Numbered from the stretch's first letter, positions 17,097-26,543 are shown. The stretch: 64,000 bases of DNA from Fibrobacteria bacterium (GCA_020633825.1 JACKCV010000001.1:1-64000), one strand, 5' to 3'. The notes: generated by a model from the letters alone, not told the origin. A program made the numbers and translations.

Positions 17097-17648
17097 ATGG
17101 AACAGAACCAGGCACATGCCGAAGTCCCAGCGGCCCCGCACGACGGAGGAATCGCCGCCCAGTTGATGGCGCCAGATCCTGGCGTGATGATCTGGGTCTG
17201 GGTGGTCTTCACTGTGCTGCTGGTGCTTCTCCACAAGTTCGCGTGGAAGCCCATCCTCAAGGCTGTCGCCGAACGCGAGGCCAAGCTCTCCGAATCGCTG
17301 TCCAAGGCCGACGAAGCCGCCGCGAAAGCGGCAGCCATCGAAGCCGACCACGACCGCATCCTCGGCGAGGCGAAGGCCCAGGCGCAGAACATCCTCAACG
17401 AGCAGCGCGATTTCGCCGCCAAGTTCCGCGCCCAGGCCGAGAGCGAAGCGAAGGAATCCGCGGAGAAGATCGTCAGTCAGGCGCAAGCCCAGATCGAGGC
17501 TGCCTCCGAGCAGGCGCGCAGCGCGCTGCGCCACGAGGCCGCCGAACTCTCCGTCAAGATCGCGGAGAAGATCCTTCGCTCCGAACTCGAAGGCGCCAAG
17601 GCGGAAGGCTTCGCCGACCGCATGCTTTCCGAAACGGCGAAGAACTGA
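17097..17648 (+). CDS. atpF: ATP synthase F0 subunit b
   Basis: A 183-residue stator subunit: one N-terminal membrane helix (PGVMIWVWVVFTVLLVLL, about residues 28-45) and a long charged, alanine-rich helix forming the peripheral stalk. It has a longer than usual polar N-terminus rich in Pro/His. The stop overlaps the atpH ATG. Confidence 0.94.
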   Translation: MEQNQAHAEVPAAPHDGGIAAQLMAPDPGVMIWVWVVFTVLLVLLHKFAWKPILKAVAEREAKLSESLSKADEAAAKAAAIEADHDRILGEAKAQAQNILNEQRDFAAKFRAQAESEAKESAEKIVSQAQAQIEAASEQARSALRHEAAELSVKIAEKILRSELEGAKAEGFADRMLSETAKN

Positions 17649-18172
17649 TGGTCGGACCTTCCGCGCGATACGCCAAGGCGCTCCTGGAGGCCCTGGAATC
17701 CTCCGGATCCCTGGATGCTGCACTACCGGTGCTCGCATCGCTCGCGTCCCTTCCGACCGACCTCGTGGCCTTGCTCGGAAATCCCGCTGTTCCCGCCTCG
17801 GCGCGGTCGGCAGCGCTGGAGACCGCTCTCGGCCATCCCTCCAAGGAATCCGTCATGGGTCGTCTCGTTTCGATCCTGACGGAGCGTCGTCGGCTGGGCC
17901 TCGTCTCCGAGATCGCCTCCCAGACCATCGCCCTGCACGAATCCCGGTCCGGGGTGGTCCGCGGGACGGTCGAGTCGCGCACTCCGATCTCGAAGGATGC
18001 CCTCCAGACGCTCGAACGCACTCTCTCCACGGAAGGTCGGCGGGTCGAACTCGCCGCCCGCATCGACGACTCCATCATCGGCGGATTCCGGGCCAGACTC
18101 GGAGACGTCCTTCTCGACGCAACCGCCAACAACCAGCTGAGCCAGGCCCGCCGGGCCCTGCTTTCCGCCTGA
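17648..18172 (+). CDS. atpH: ATP synthase F1 subunit delta
   Basis: A 174-residue stator cap. The N-terminal six-helix domain begins ARYAKALLEAL and the C-terminal signature is IDDSIIGGFRARLGDVLLDAT, closely matching the delta/OSCP motif. Its ATG overlaps the last base of the atpF TGA. Confidence 0.93.
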   Translation: MVGPSARYAKALLEALESSGSLDAALPVLASLASLPTDLVALLGNPAVPASARSAALETALGHPSKESVMGRLVSILTERRRLGLVSEIASQTIALHESRSGVVRGTVESRTPISKDALQTLERTLSTEGRRVELAARIDDSIIGGFRARLGDVLLDATANNQLSQARRALLSA

Positions 18173-18180
18173 AGGAAACC

Positions 18181-19701
18181 ATGATCGACACCGTCCGACC
18201 CGACGAGATCGCCTCGCTGCTGCGCAAGCAGCTGGAAGGATTCGCACCCTCCGCCGAAAGCCATGAGACGGGAATTGTCCTGAGCGTTGGCGACGGCATC
18301 GCACGTCTGCAGGGCCTGCCCACCGTCGAAGCCGGCGAGCTCGTGCAATTCCAGGGCAAGGACAACGCCTACGGTCTCGTGCTCAACCTCGAGCAGGACA
18401 ACGTCGGCGTCGTGCTGCTCGGACAGATCAGCGCCATCCGCGAAGGCGACATCGCCCATCGTACGAAGGTCCAGGCCTCGGTCCCCGCGGGCGTCTCCCT
18501 GATGGGTCGAGTCGTGGACGCCCTGGGCAATCCCGTCGACGGCGGACCTGCGATCGTTCCCACGGAGATGCGACGCATCGAGGTCAAGGCCCCCGGCATC
18601 ATGGAGCGCAAGAACGTCCACGAGCCCATGCAGACCGGCATCAAGGTGATCGACGCCATGACCCCCATCGGCCGGGGACAGCGTGAATTGATCATCGGCG
18701 ACCGCAGCACCGGCAAGACCGCCATCGCGCTAGACACGATCATCAACCAGAAGGGCAAGGACGTCAAGTGCTTCTACGTCGCCATCGGCCAGAAGCAGAG
18801 CACGGTCGCCCAGGTCGTGGAGAAGCTCCGCGCCCACGGAGCCATGGAATACACCACGGTCATCGTGGCTGGTGCCTCCGATCCGGCGCCCTTGCAGTAT
18901 CTCGCCCCCTACGTCGGTTGCGCCATGGCGGAGCATTTCCGTGACAACGGCGGCCACGCACTGATCGTGTTCGACGATCTGACCAAGCAGTCCCAGGCCT
19001 ACCGACAGATGTCCCTGCTGCTTCGCCGCCCCCCGGGTCGCGAAGCCTTTCCCGGCGACATCTTCTACGTGCACTCCCGTCTCCTCGAACGAGCTTGCAA
19101 GCTCTCCGACAAGAACGGTGCGGGATCCCTCACCGCCCTGCCGATCATCGAGACCCAGGCCGGAGACGTCTCGGCGTACATTCCGACCAACGTCATTTCC
19201 ATCACCGACGGCCAGATCTTCCTCGACTCCGGTTTGTTCAACGCCGGCATCCGTCCCGCGATGAACGTCGGCATCTCGGTCTCCCGCGTGGGTGGCGACG
19301 CCCAGCTCAAGGCCATGAAGCAGGTGGCCGGAACCTTGCGCCTCAACCTCGCCCAGTATCGCGAACTTGCCGCCTTCAGCCAGTTCGCATCGGATCTGGA
19401 CGCGGCGACCCAGAAGCAGCTCGCGCGTGGCCAGCGCATGACCGAGCTCCTCAAACAGCTCCAGTTCCGCCCCCTGTCGGTCGGCGAGCAGGTCATGATG
19501 ATCTACGCGGGAACCAACGGTTTCATCGATTCCGTGCCCGTAGCCCAGGTCAACCGCTGGGAGAAGGAAGCTCTCGAATTCGTCGCCGCCAAGCACGCCG
19601 ATCTTCCTGTGGAGATCGAAAAGCGCAAGTCCCTCGACGACGAACTCAAGAAGCGCATCGAAGAGGTCGTGAAAGCGTTCAACTCCGGCTTCCAGGCCTG
19701 A
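18181..19701 (+). CDS. atpA: ATP synthase F1 subunit alpha
   Basis: A 506-residue non-catalytic nucleotide-binding subunit. Walker A is GDRSTGKT near residue 170, and the arginine finger that completes the beta active site is in GISVSRVGG near residue 365. GGAAACC lies immediately before ATG 18181. Confidence 0.97.
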   Translation: MIDTVRPDEIASLLRKQLEGFAPSAESHETGIVLSVGDGIARLQGLPTVEAGELVQFQGKDNAYGLVLNLEQDNVGVVLLGQISAIREGDIAHRTKVQASVPAGVSLMGRVVDALGNPVDGGPAIVPTEMRRIEVKAPGIMERKNVHEPMQTGIKVIDAMTPIGRGQRELIIGDRSTGKTAIALDTIINQKGKDVKCFYVAIGQKQSTVAQVVEKLRAHGAMEYTTVIVAGASDPAPLQYLAPYVGCAMAEHFRDNGGHALIVFDDLTKQSQAYRQMSLLLRRPPGREAFPGDIFYVHSRLLERACKLSDKNGAGSLTALPIIETQAGDVSAYIPTNVISITDGQIFLDSGLFNAGIRPAMNVGISVSRVGGDAQLKAMKQVAGTLRLNLAQYRELAAFSQFASDLDAATQKQLARGQRMTELLKQLQFRPLSVGEQVMMIYAGTNGFIDSVPVAQVNRWEKEALEFVAAKHADLPVEIEKRKSLDDELKKRIEEVVKAFNSGFQA

Positions 19702-19717
19702 TCGGGAGGCCTTTCGC

Positions 19718-20650
19718 GTGCCAACCATCAAGGAGCTGACCGGAAAGCTCAAGAACCTCCAGAACACGAAGAAGATCACCGCCGCCATGAAGATGGTGGC
19801 GGCCTCCAAGCTTCGACGTTCCCAGGAGGCCATCGAGCGGACCCGTCCCTACCGATCGGAACTCACGAAGCTACTCGCCGATCTCCAAGCCCAGGTGAAG
19901 GGCGAGGATCTTCCCGACGACCTCTCCCCTTGGTTGGTCGCCCGCCCGGTCCGTCACATCTCGATCGTCCTGTTCACCTCCGACAAGGGCCTGTGCGGCG
20001 CGTTCAACAACGTCCTCATCAGGTCCTTCGAGCGCGTGGTCGGTTTGCGTCCCATGGATTCCTCCACGGCGGCGCGCGAGGGATTCTCGGAGTTGCAGAA
20101 GAAGATCGCCGAAGGAGCCGGGTTCACCGTCCATTTCGTCGGTCGTCGCGGATACGACGCCTTCCGTTCGCGTTTGAGCCACGCCATGGGCGAATGGTTC
20201 TCCCACGCGGCCGCGAGACCTTCGCTGGCCGAAGCGAGACCCATCGCCGAGCGCGTCATCACCGACTTCCTGTCCGGTAAATCCGACGAGATCTGGCTGG
20301 TCGACAATCGGTTCCAATCCGCCCTGACCCAGATCCCGCAGGCCATCAAGGTCTTCCCCTCCGCCCCGGTCGAAGGTGGAGTGGCGACGACCAGGCCCGT
20401 CCTGTTCGACCCCCCACCGGCCGAACTCCTTTCCAGACTCATCCCCCAGTCGATTCGATTCCTCGTCCTGAATGCCTTGCTCGAAAACGCCGCGGGCGAA
20501 CACGGCGCGCGCATGACGGCCATGGACAACGCCACGCGCAACACGCAGGAAATGATCGACAAATACACTCTCCAGAAGAACCGGGCCCGCCAGGCCATGA
20601 TCACGAAGGAACTCATCGAGATCATCTCCGGCGCCGAATCCATCAAGTAA
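19718..20650 (+). CDS. atpG: ATP synthase F1 subunit gamma
   Basis: A 310-residue central rotor shaft. The N-terminal helix KNTKKITAAMKMVAASKLRR-like block and the C-terminal helix with MTAMDNATRNTQEMIDKYTL are diagnostic. The start is GTG 19718 with GGGAGG upstream. It is slightly longer than the typical 285-295 residues because of extra sequence in the middle. Confidence 0.95.
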   Translation: MPTIKELTGKLKNLQNTKKITAAMKMVAASKLRRSQEAIERTRPYRSELTKLLADLQAQVKGEDLPDDLSPWLVARPVRHISIVLFTSDKGLCGAFNNVLIRSFERVVGLRPMDSSTAAREGFSELQKKIAEGAGFTVHFVGRRGYDAFRSRLSHAMGEWFSHAAARPSLAEARPIAERVITDFLSGKSDEIWLVDNRFQSALTQIPQAIKVFPSAPVEGGVATTRPVLFDPPPAELLSRLIPQSIRFLVLNALLENAAGEHGARMTAMDNATRNTQEMIDKYTLQKNRARQAMITKELIEIISGAESIK

Positions 20651-20667
20651 GCAGGGAACACCACGCC

Positions 20668-22083
20668 ATGAGCACCATCACCGGCAAGATTCTCCAGGTT
20701 CTAGGGCCCGTCGTCGACGTGTCCTTCGAGGGGTTCGCCCTGCCTCCCATCCTGAGCGCATTGACCACCACCAACCCCGCGATCAGCGACCAACCCGAGA
20801 ACCTGGTCCTCGAAGTGGCTCAGCATCTCGGCGACAACGTGGTCCGCGCCATCGCCATGGACAGCACCGATGGTCTTTCCCGCGGTGGAATCGTCACCGA
20901 CACCGGCAAACCCATCCAGGCTCCGGTCGGCGACAAGACCCTCGGTCGCGTGGTGAACGTCATCGGCGAACCCATCGATGGCAAGGGCCCGATGGACACC
21001 GGCATGACCTTGCCCATCCACCGCAAGCCACCCTCGTTCGACCGTCAGAGCACCCAGGCCGAGATCCTCGAAACCGGAATCAAGGTGGTCGATCTCCTCG
21101 CACCCTACGCCAAGGGTGGAAAGATCGGTCTGTTCGGTGGTGCGGGCGTGGGCAAGACCGTCCTCATCCAGGAACTGATCAACAACATCGCCAAGTACCA
21201 CGGCGGCTATTCCGTCTTCGCCGGCGTGGGGGAACGTACCCGTGAAGGCACCGCCCTCTATGGCGAAATGGAAGAGGCGGGAGTTCTCGACAAGACCGCG
21301 CTCGTGTACGGTCAGATGAACGAACCCCCGGGGGCACGTGCCCGCGTCGCGCTGACCGCGCTGACCATCGCCGAATACTTCCGCGACGTGCAGCACCAGG
21401 ACGTGCTCCTGTTCATCGACAACATCTTCCGTTTCACGCAGGCCGGATCGGAAGTCTCGGCGCTGCTTGGACGTATTCCGTCGGCAGTGGGCTACCAGCC
21501 CACCCTGGCCACGGAAATGGGCGAGTTGCAGGAACGCATCACGTCCACCAAGGATGGATCGGTCACTTCCATCCAGGCCATCTACGTGCCCGCCGACGAC
21601 TACACCGACCCTGCTCCCGCCACCGCGTTCACCCACTTGGACGCCACCACCAACCTCGACCGTCAGATTTCCGAACTCGGCATCTTCCCGGCCGTGAGCC
21701 CTCTCGATTCCCGCTCCCGCCTGCTGAGCCCGGATGTCGTGGGAGAAGAGCACTACCAGGTCGCCCGCGGCGTGCAGCGTCTCCTGCAGCGCTACAAGGA
21801 ACTCCAGGACATCATCGCGATCCTGGGCATGGACGAACTCTCGGAAGAAGACCGTCTGACCGTGTCCCGTGCACGCAAGGTCCAGCGCTTCCTGTCGCAA
21901 CCTTTCCACGTCGCCGAACAGTTCACCGGCATGCATGGCAAGTATGTGAAGCTCGCCGACACCGTGCGCTCCTTCAAGGAGATCCTCGACGGGAAGCACG
22001 ACAACCTTCCCGAGCAGGCGTTCCTCTACGTGGGCACCATCGAAGAGGCCATCGAGAAGGCCGCGGAGATCGCCTCCAAGTGA
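20668..22083 (+). CDS. atpD: ATP synthase F1 subunit beta
   Basis: The 471-residue catalytic subunit. Walker A is GGAGVGKT near residue 152, the catalytic Glu is in GERTREGTALYGEM, Walker B is DVLLFIDNIFR, and the DELSEED lever is present as MDELSEEDR. Its stop overlaps the atpC GTG. Confidence 0.97.
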   Translation: MSTITGKILQVLGPVVDVSFEGFALPPILSALTTTNPAISDQPENLVLEVAQHLGDNVVRAIAMDSTDGLSRGGIVTDTGKPIQAPVGDKTLGRVVNVIGEPIDGKGPMDTGMTLPIHRKPPSFDRQSTQAEILETGIKVVDLLAPYAKGGKIGLFGGAGVGKTVLIQELINNIAKYHGGYSVFAGVGERTREGTALYGEMEEAGVLDKTALVYGQMNEPPGARARVALTALTIAEYFRDVQHQDVLLFIDNIFRFTQAGSEVSALLGRIPSAVGYQPTLATEMGELQERITSTKDGSVTSIQAIYVPADDYTDPAPATAFTHLDATTNLDRQISELGIFPAVSPLDSRSRLLSPDVVGEEHYQVARGVQRLLQRYKELQDIIAILGMDELSEEDRLTVSRARKVQRFLSQPFHVAEQFTGMHGKYVKLADTVRSFKEILDGKHDNLPEQAFLYVGTIEEAIEKAAEIASK

Positions 22084-22472
22084 TCCCCGTCACCCTCGTC
22101 GATCCGGAGAAAGTCGCCTGGAAGGGCGAAGCCGCCCAAGTGGTCTTCGCCATCGGCGACGGCCTCGTGGGAATCCTACCCGGTCATACCGACGCGGCTT
22201 TCGCCATCCAGCCCTGCACGGCGCGGATCACTCCGACCTCTGGTGCCGAACTCCGGTACTTCCTGTCCGGAGGGATCGCCCTCATGCAAGGTGGCATTCT
22301 CACGATCGTGGCCGACTCCGCGGAAACTCCCGAGCAGATCGACCGCATTCGTGCCGAGGAGGCCTTGCGACGAGCCAGGGAACGTTTGGCCAGTGCCTCT
22401 CGGGAAATCGATTACGACCGGGCAAGACTGGCCTTGGCTCGAGCGATCGGGCGCTTGCACATCCTCAACTGA
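22080..22472 (+). CDS. atpC: ATP synthase F1 subunit epsilon
   Basis: A 130-residue rotor subunit with an N-terminal beta-sandwich (VFAIGDGLVGILPGHTDAAF) and a C-terminal helical pair (AEEALRRARERLAS) that can inhibit ATP hydrolysis. GTG 22080 overlaps the atpD stop. It is the last gene of the operon and is followed by a canonical terminator. Confidence 0.94.
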   Translation: MIPVTLVDPEKVAWKGEAAQVVFAIGDGLVGILPGHTDAAFAIQPCTARITPTSGAELRYFLSGGIALMQGGILTIVADSAETPEQIDRIRAEEALRRARERLASASREIDYDRARLALARAIGRLHILN

Positions 22473-22503
22473 AGCCCGTCGCTCCCTTGGAAGCATCCAA
22501 GAA

Positions 22504-22538
22504 CCCCTCCGAGGTCCCCCCCCCTCGGAGGGGTTTTT
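22504..22538 (+). terminator. Rho-independent terminator of the atp operon
   Basis: CCCCTCCGAGG (22504-22514) pairs with CCTCGGAGGGG (22523-22533), an 11-bp perfect stem with an 8-base C-rich loop, followed directly by TTTTT (22534-22538). Confidence 0.93.
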
Positions 22539-22619
22539 CGTGTTCACCTTGGGAAGGAAATCCTCCATTGGAAGAGGGAACCTTTCCCGAAAGGGGACCG
22601 GGTCCAGAGGGATTTCCCG

Positions 22620-22860
22620 ACACGGATGTGGATAGAGACGGGGAAAACTCCACGGTTTATCCACATTTCCTCTATCCACTCTCCCGCAAAACCTCGTTTT
22701 CCGTCTTCCTGTGGATAACTTCGGTTTTCCGTGGTTGTTCCAAGAGGGTGGATAGGGATCCAGGCATCCTGAACCTTGTTTCCCTGCCAATCCACAACCC
22801 TATTGTTCAATGTTCAAATGAATGAAGAAGATTATGAATCAAGGAAAGCCCCTGGATAAA
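22620..22860. other. oriC: Candidate replication origin (DnaA-box cluster)
   Basis: Two perfect DnaA boxes, TTATCCACA at 22657-22665 (+) and TGTGGATAA at 22710-22718 (-), lie with several near matches: TGTGGATAG 22627-22635 (one mismatch), CTATCCACT 22672-22680, GGTGGATAG 22747-22755, CAATCCACA 22788-22796 and CCTGGATAA 22851-22859 (two mismatches each). An AT-richer stretch at about 22800-22845 could be the unwinding element, although it overlaps the 3' end of the aminotransferase gene. The region sits in a non-coding gap within 11 kb of parAB-parS. No dnaA gene is present, so the call is inferred from box density and context. Confidence 0.6.
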
Positions 22861-24006
22861 CACGGAAGGCGGGACGATCAGACTCACCACGAACCCAGGT
22901 CGTGGAAGATCGAACAACGCGGAGGATTGCACCAGAACCCCAGCTTGGGCAGCCAAACTCTCCAGCAATAGAGGATCGAATCCGAACCGATCCTCCTCGG
23001 TGACCTGGCAAATGGCAAACCACCCGCTGGTCGCGGGGAGGAACTGTACCCACGGCGGCATCCGCAACCCAAACTGCTCCCATGCCGCCCGGTTTTCGAC
23101 CAGCCTTCGATGGATCCGTTCCTGATATCGATGTCGTTGTTCAAGAAGCCCCGGAAGAGCCATTTGAATCGGAGTGGAGGCGGAGAGAACGGCATCATTC
23201 AAGATGGCCAAACGTTCCGTCGCCTCCTGAGCCCTCGAAAAGGGGCCGGAGACCCGAATCCACCCCAGCTTCAAGTGTGGGAGCCCAAGGAGCTTGGAGA
23301 GCCCTCCCAAGGTGAAACAGAGGACTTCCTCTTGGTGGGCGAGGGAATGAAAATCCGCGGACCCCCAAGCTTCGAACACTTCGTCGGAAATCAGCGGCAC
23401 ATGGTATTTGCCGCACAGTTGCAGAACCCGAGCCCGTTCTTCCTGGGAGAGGACCCAGCCGGTGGGGTTTGCTGGTTGGATCAGGACCAGGGCCTTGGCC
23501 CCGTCCTTGAGGCTCTTCTCGACCCATCCCAAATCGAGAGTCCAGCAATCCCCCGTGAATCGAAGGGGGATGGTCCGACAGCGGACGCCCTGGAAACGTG
23601 CCAATTCCTCCACCAGGGGATACCCGGGACGAGGGGAGGCGACGAAGTCGCCGGGATCGCACAACAATTGGAAAAGGAGACCGTAGGCTTCGGAGGAACT
23701 GGCCGTCAGGACCCACCTGGACGGATCGTGGGGAAAAAACAGACTCGCAAGGGATTCGCGCGCCGTCAAGGCTCCCAGGCTGTCGGGCTGATACCGAATC
23801 CCACGTGGATGGCCGAGTTCCTGGAGGGCAAGGTTTTCCAGGTCCCTCGACTCCGGCCAGCCGGTGGTGTCGGTAGAAGTCAGATCGAAAACCGCCTTCG
23901 GGCGAAGGAGGTTCTCGGGTTCCGGACCGGAGGGACGCGACCTTCGGGAGAAGGCGAAAGGGCGGATGGATTCAACTTCCGATCGAACCGCGCGGCGAAT
24001 GGTCAT
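22807..24006 (-). CDS. PLP-dependent aminotransferase, class I/II
   Basis: A 399-residue fold-type I PLP enzyme. Landmarks are the NPTGWVLSQEE segment, the ISDEVFEAWG Asp that contacts the pyridine nitrogen, and the Schiff-base lysine in GGLSKLLGLPHLKLGW. It is closest in appearance to aspartate/MalY-like aminotransferases; the substrate is unknown. Its ATG overlaps the TGA of the hybrid kinase (TCAT, 24003-24006 on the + strand), so it belongs to the signalling operon. An enzyme in such an operon is unusual and may be an output or simply a hitch-hiker. Confidence 0.85.
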   Translation of the reverse strand: MTIRRAVRSEVESIRPFAFSRRSRPSGPEPENLLRPKAVFDLTSTDTTGWPESRDLENLALQELGHPRGIRYQPDSLGALTARESLASLFFPHDPSRWVLTASSSEAYGLLFQLLCDPGDFVASPRPGYPLVEELARFQGVRCRTIPLRFTGDCWTLDLGWVEKSLKDGAKALVLIQPANPTGWVLSQEERARVLQLCGKYHVPLISDEVFEAWGSADFHSLAHQEEVLCFTLGGLSKLLGLPHLKLGWIRVSGPFSRAQEATERLAILNDAVLSASTPIQMALPGLLEQRHRYQERIHRRLVENRAAWEQFGLRMPPWVQFLPATSGWFAICQVTEEDRFGFDPLLLESLAAQAGVLVQSSALFDLPRPGFVVSLIVPPSVFIQGLSLIHNLLHSFEH

Positions 24007-26036
24007 TCATCAAGAATACGATGAAGCGTCTGGGCGAGATCCGATGCCTGGAACGGTTTGGGAAGCAATGCTTTGATCCCCGCCTTCCGGGTGTCGGTGG
24101 AGCGGAGATCCCCTTCGAACCCGGAAGACATGACGATGGGGATTCCCGGGCGTATTTCGTGGAGGGTCAGCGCCAGGGTTTCGCCATTCATTCCCGGCAT
24201 GGTACGGTCGGTGATCACGGCGTCCCATTTGCCCGGATCTTGCCGGAATTCTTCGATGGCCTTCAAGGGATCGCCGAAGGAAACCGCCTCGTACCCCAGG
24301 ATTTCGAGAAGTTGGCAGAGCACGTCCGAGACGGCCTCTTCGTCGTCGACGACCAGGATCTTCTGGGAGGTTCCGGTCGGGATCTCCGAAGACAAATTGC
24401 CCGTGGAGACCTTGGAGCCCTGCTCGTAGGACGGAAAATCGATGGTGAAGGTGGTCCCGAGCCCTTCCTGGCTTTCCACGGAAATCGTCCCTCCGTGGTT
24501 GCGGATGATTCCGTGCACGACGGAAAGTCCCAGTCCCGTCCCCTTTCCCGTTTCCTTCGTGGTGAAGAAGGGTTCGAAAATCCTGGGGAGCACGGCAGCC
24601 GGGATGCCGGTGCCGTTGTCGCTCACCTGGCAGCGGAGGTACACGCGATCCTCGATGCTGACGGGTCCGACACGCATGAGGATTCGACCCGATTCCGCGG
24701 AAATCACTTGGGACGCGTTGGTGCAGAGGTTCATGAGAACCTGGTGCATCTGGTTGGGATCGGCCTTGATGTCCGGGGTCTGCGGATCGACGATGCTTTC
24801 GATCGTCATGCTGGAGGGAAGTGTGGCCCGCAGGAGGGATGCGGTTTCCAGGACGATCTCGCCCATCTGGACCACGCTCGTTTCCGGGGAACTCTTCCGG
24901 GAGAAGGACAGGATTTGTTTCACCAGGTCCCGAGCCCGCCGACACGCGGCCAGGATCCCGTCGAGGGACTCCATGTCGGCCTGCGAAAGGCTTTTCCGCA
25001 TCTGGAGGATCTGCGCATGACCCCAGATGGAGGAAAGGATGTTGTTGATGTCGTGGGAGATGCCTCCGGCGAGGGTCCCGATGGCCTCCAGCTTCTGGCT
25101 GTGCCAGAGTTGTTCCTGGAGATCGTTTTTTTCCCGTTCCGTTTTCATCCTCTCCAGTTCCGAGGCGGCTCGAGCTCCGAAAATGGACAGGATGTCGGTG
25201 GCGAGGCCGTCCTGGTCGAAGGGTTTCTCATCGCACACGACCAGAAGACCGAGCGACTTCCCGTCGGTTCCGGTCAATCGGGTCCCGGCGATGCCGGCGA
25301 GGTCCTGGCCACGAAGGAAGTCGAGGTTCCCCAGCGATTCGGGGAGCATTCCCACGACATCGGCCGAACCAGGGGTGGCGAACGGATGGAGCAAGGCGTC
25401 CGACAAGGTGATCTTCGTGCCTTCCGAGACGGAGGGGATCCCGTGGACGGCGCGGATGGAGGCCGCTTCGGAGGGCTTCTGGGGGAACTCGATGACGAAG
25501 GCCGCCTTGGTGCCCAAGGACTGGGCGAGCTCGCGCACGAGGGAGCGGAAGAAATCGACACCGATCACCGAAACCGTGCCCACGAGGATCGCTTGCAAGG
25601 CGTCTTCCATACGTTTGCGGGAGCGCTCGGTCTTGATTTGCCGGCGTCGGGCGGCGGATTCGCGCAGTTCACGATCCACGGCGGGGCCGAGCCTGGCGAG
25701 ATTGCCCTTGAGCAAGTAGTCGGAAGCACCGGCGCGCATCACTTCCACGGCGGTTTCTTCACCGATGGCGCCGCTGATCAACAGGAAGGGGATCTCCTCG
25801 TCCATGGACCGGACCAGGCGCAGGGCGTCCATTCCCGAAAACCGCGGAAGATGGAAATCGGAAATGACCAGTTCCCAAGGGTTCAAGGGAAAGGCCGCTT
25901 TCAACTCCTCTTCGGAAGTGACCCGATGGATGTCCGGATTGAACCCGACGCGACGCAATTGCCGCTCGAGCAGGAAAGCATCCTCCTCCGAGTCCTCGAT
26001 CAGGAGGAGACGCAGATTACGGGGTACATCAGTCAT
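24003..26036 (-). CDS. Hybrid sensor histidine kinase (REC-GAF-HisKA-HATPase-REC)
   Basis: A 677-residue cytosolic protein with no membrane helices. An N-terminal receiver (LLLIEDSEEDAFLL, phospho-Asp in VISDFHLP) is followed by a GAF-like sensor (about 150-300), HisKA with the H-box GGISHDINNILSS near residue 325, an HATPase with DNGTGIP and GKGTGLGLS, and a C-terminal receiver (ILVVDDEEAV, Asp in VITDRTMPGMNG). The GAF region resembles the GAF of the large PAS kinase upstream (shared FF-LV--LA-SL pattern). It is the third step of an operon of kinase, two receivers, hybrid kinase and aminotransferase. Confidence 0.9.
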   Translation of the reverse strand: MTDVPRNLRLLLIEDSEEDAFLLERQLRRVGFNPDIHRVTSEEELKAAFPLNPWELVISDFHLPRFSGMDALRLVRSMDEEIPFLLISGAIGEETAVEVMRAGASDYLLKGNLARLGPAVDRELRESAARRRQIKTERSRKRMEDALQAILVGTVSVIGVDFFRSLVRELAQSLGTKAAFVIEFPQKPSEAASIRAVHGIPSVSEGTKITLSDALLHPFATPGSADVVGMLPESLGNLDFLRGQDLAGIAGTRLTGTDGKSLGLLVVCDEKPFDQDGLATDILSIFGARAASELERMKTEREKNDLQEQLWHSQKLEAIGTLAGGISHDINNILSSIWGHAQILQMRKSLSQADMESLDGILAACRRARDLVKQILSFSRKSSPETSVVQMGEIVLETASLLRATLPSSMTIESIVDPQTPDIKADPNQMHQVLMNLCTNASQVISAESGRILMRVGPVSIEDRVYLRCQVSDNGTGIPAAVLPRIFEPFFTTKETGKGTGLGLSVVHGIIRNHGGTISVESQEGLGTTFTIDFPSYEQGSKVSTGNLSSEIPTGTSQKILVVDDEEAVSDVLCQLLEILGYEAVSFGDPLKAIEEFRQDPGKWDAVITDRTMPGMNGETLALTLHEIRPGIPIVMSSGFEGDLRSTDTRKAGIKALLPKPFQASDLAQTLHRILDE

Positions 26037-26046
26037 GCGGATGGTT

Positions 26047-26493
26047 TCAATGGGCGAGTTGAGGAGGGGATTCGTTGAGGTTCAACCAGTACAAGCCGAT
26101 CTGACCCACTCCTTCGAGGAAGCGGTCGAAGTCGACGGGTTTGCGGATGTAGCTGTTGGCCCCATGGTCGTACGATTGCAGGATGTCGTGGTCTTCTCGG
26201 GACGAGGTCAGGACGATCACCCGGTGCAGATGCGTCGAGGCGTTCGCGCGGAGCTGGCGGAGGACCTCGAGACCATCGAGTTTCGGCAACTTCAGATCTA
26301 GGAGGATGATGGAAGGGGTTTCCTCGGGATCTCGATCGCTGAATTCCCCTCGAACGAACAGCCAATCCAAGGCTTGAACCCCGTTTCGGGCCACCACGAC
26401 GGGATTGGTGATCCCGACTTTCTTGAAAGCCCGCAGGGTCAGCGCGACGTCGTCCGGATTGTCTTCGACCAGGAGGATTGGCCTTCTATCCAT
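26047..26493 (-). CDS. Single-domain response regulator, Rcp1 type
   Basis: A 148-residue stand-alone receiver. Acidic pocket VEDNPDD (residues 8-14), phospho-Asp in ILLDLKLPKLDG, conserved Thr/Ser in VLTSSRE and Lys in YIRKPVDF. The -LTLRAFKK- and SYDHGANSYIRKP blocks are typical of the Rcp1 type that partners phytochrome-like and PAS/GAF kinases. No output domain is present, so it passes phosphate or binds a partner. It is clearly paralogous to the adjacent 144-residue receiver. Confidence 0.92.
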   Translation of the reverse strand: MDRRPILLVEDNPDDVALTLRAFKKVGITNPVVVARNGVQALDWLFVRGEFSDRDPEETPSIILLDLKLPKLDGLEVLRQLRANASTHLHRVIVLTSSREDHDILQSYDHGANSYIRKPVDFDRFLEGVGQIGLYWLNLNESPPQLAH

Positions 26494-26543
26494 TTGGTTT
26501 CCGTTGCGTGAGGAAGGCGGTGCGACGCCGGATCATGGAGGGG

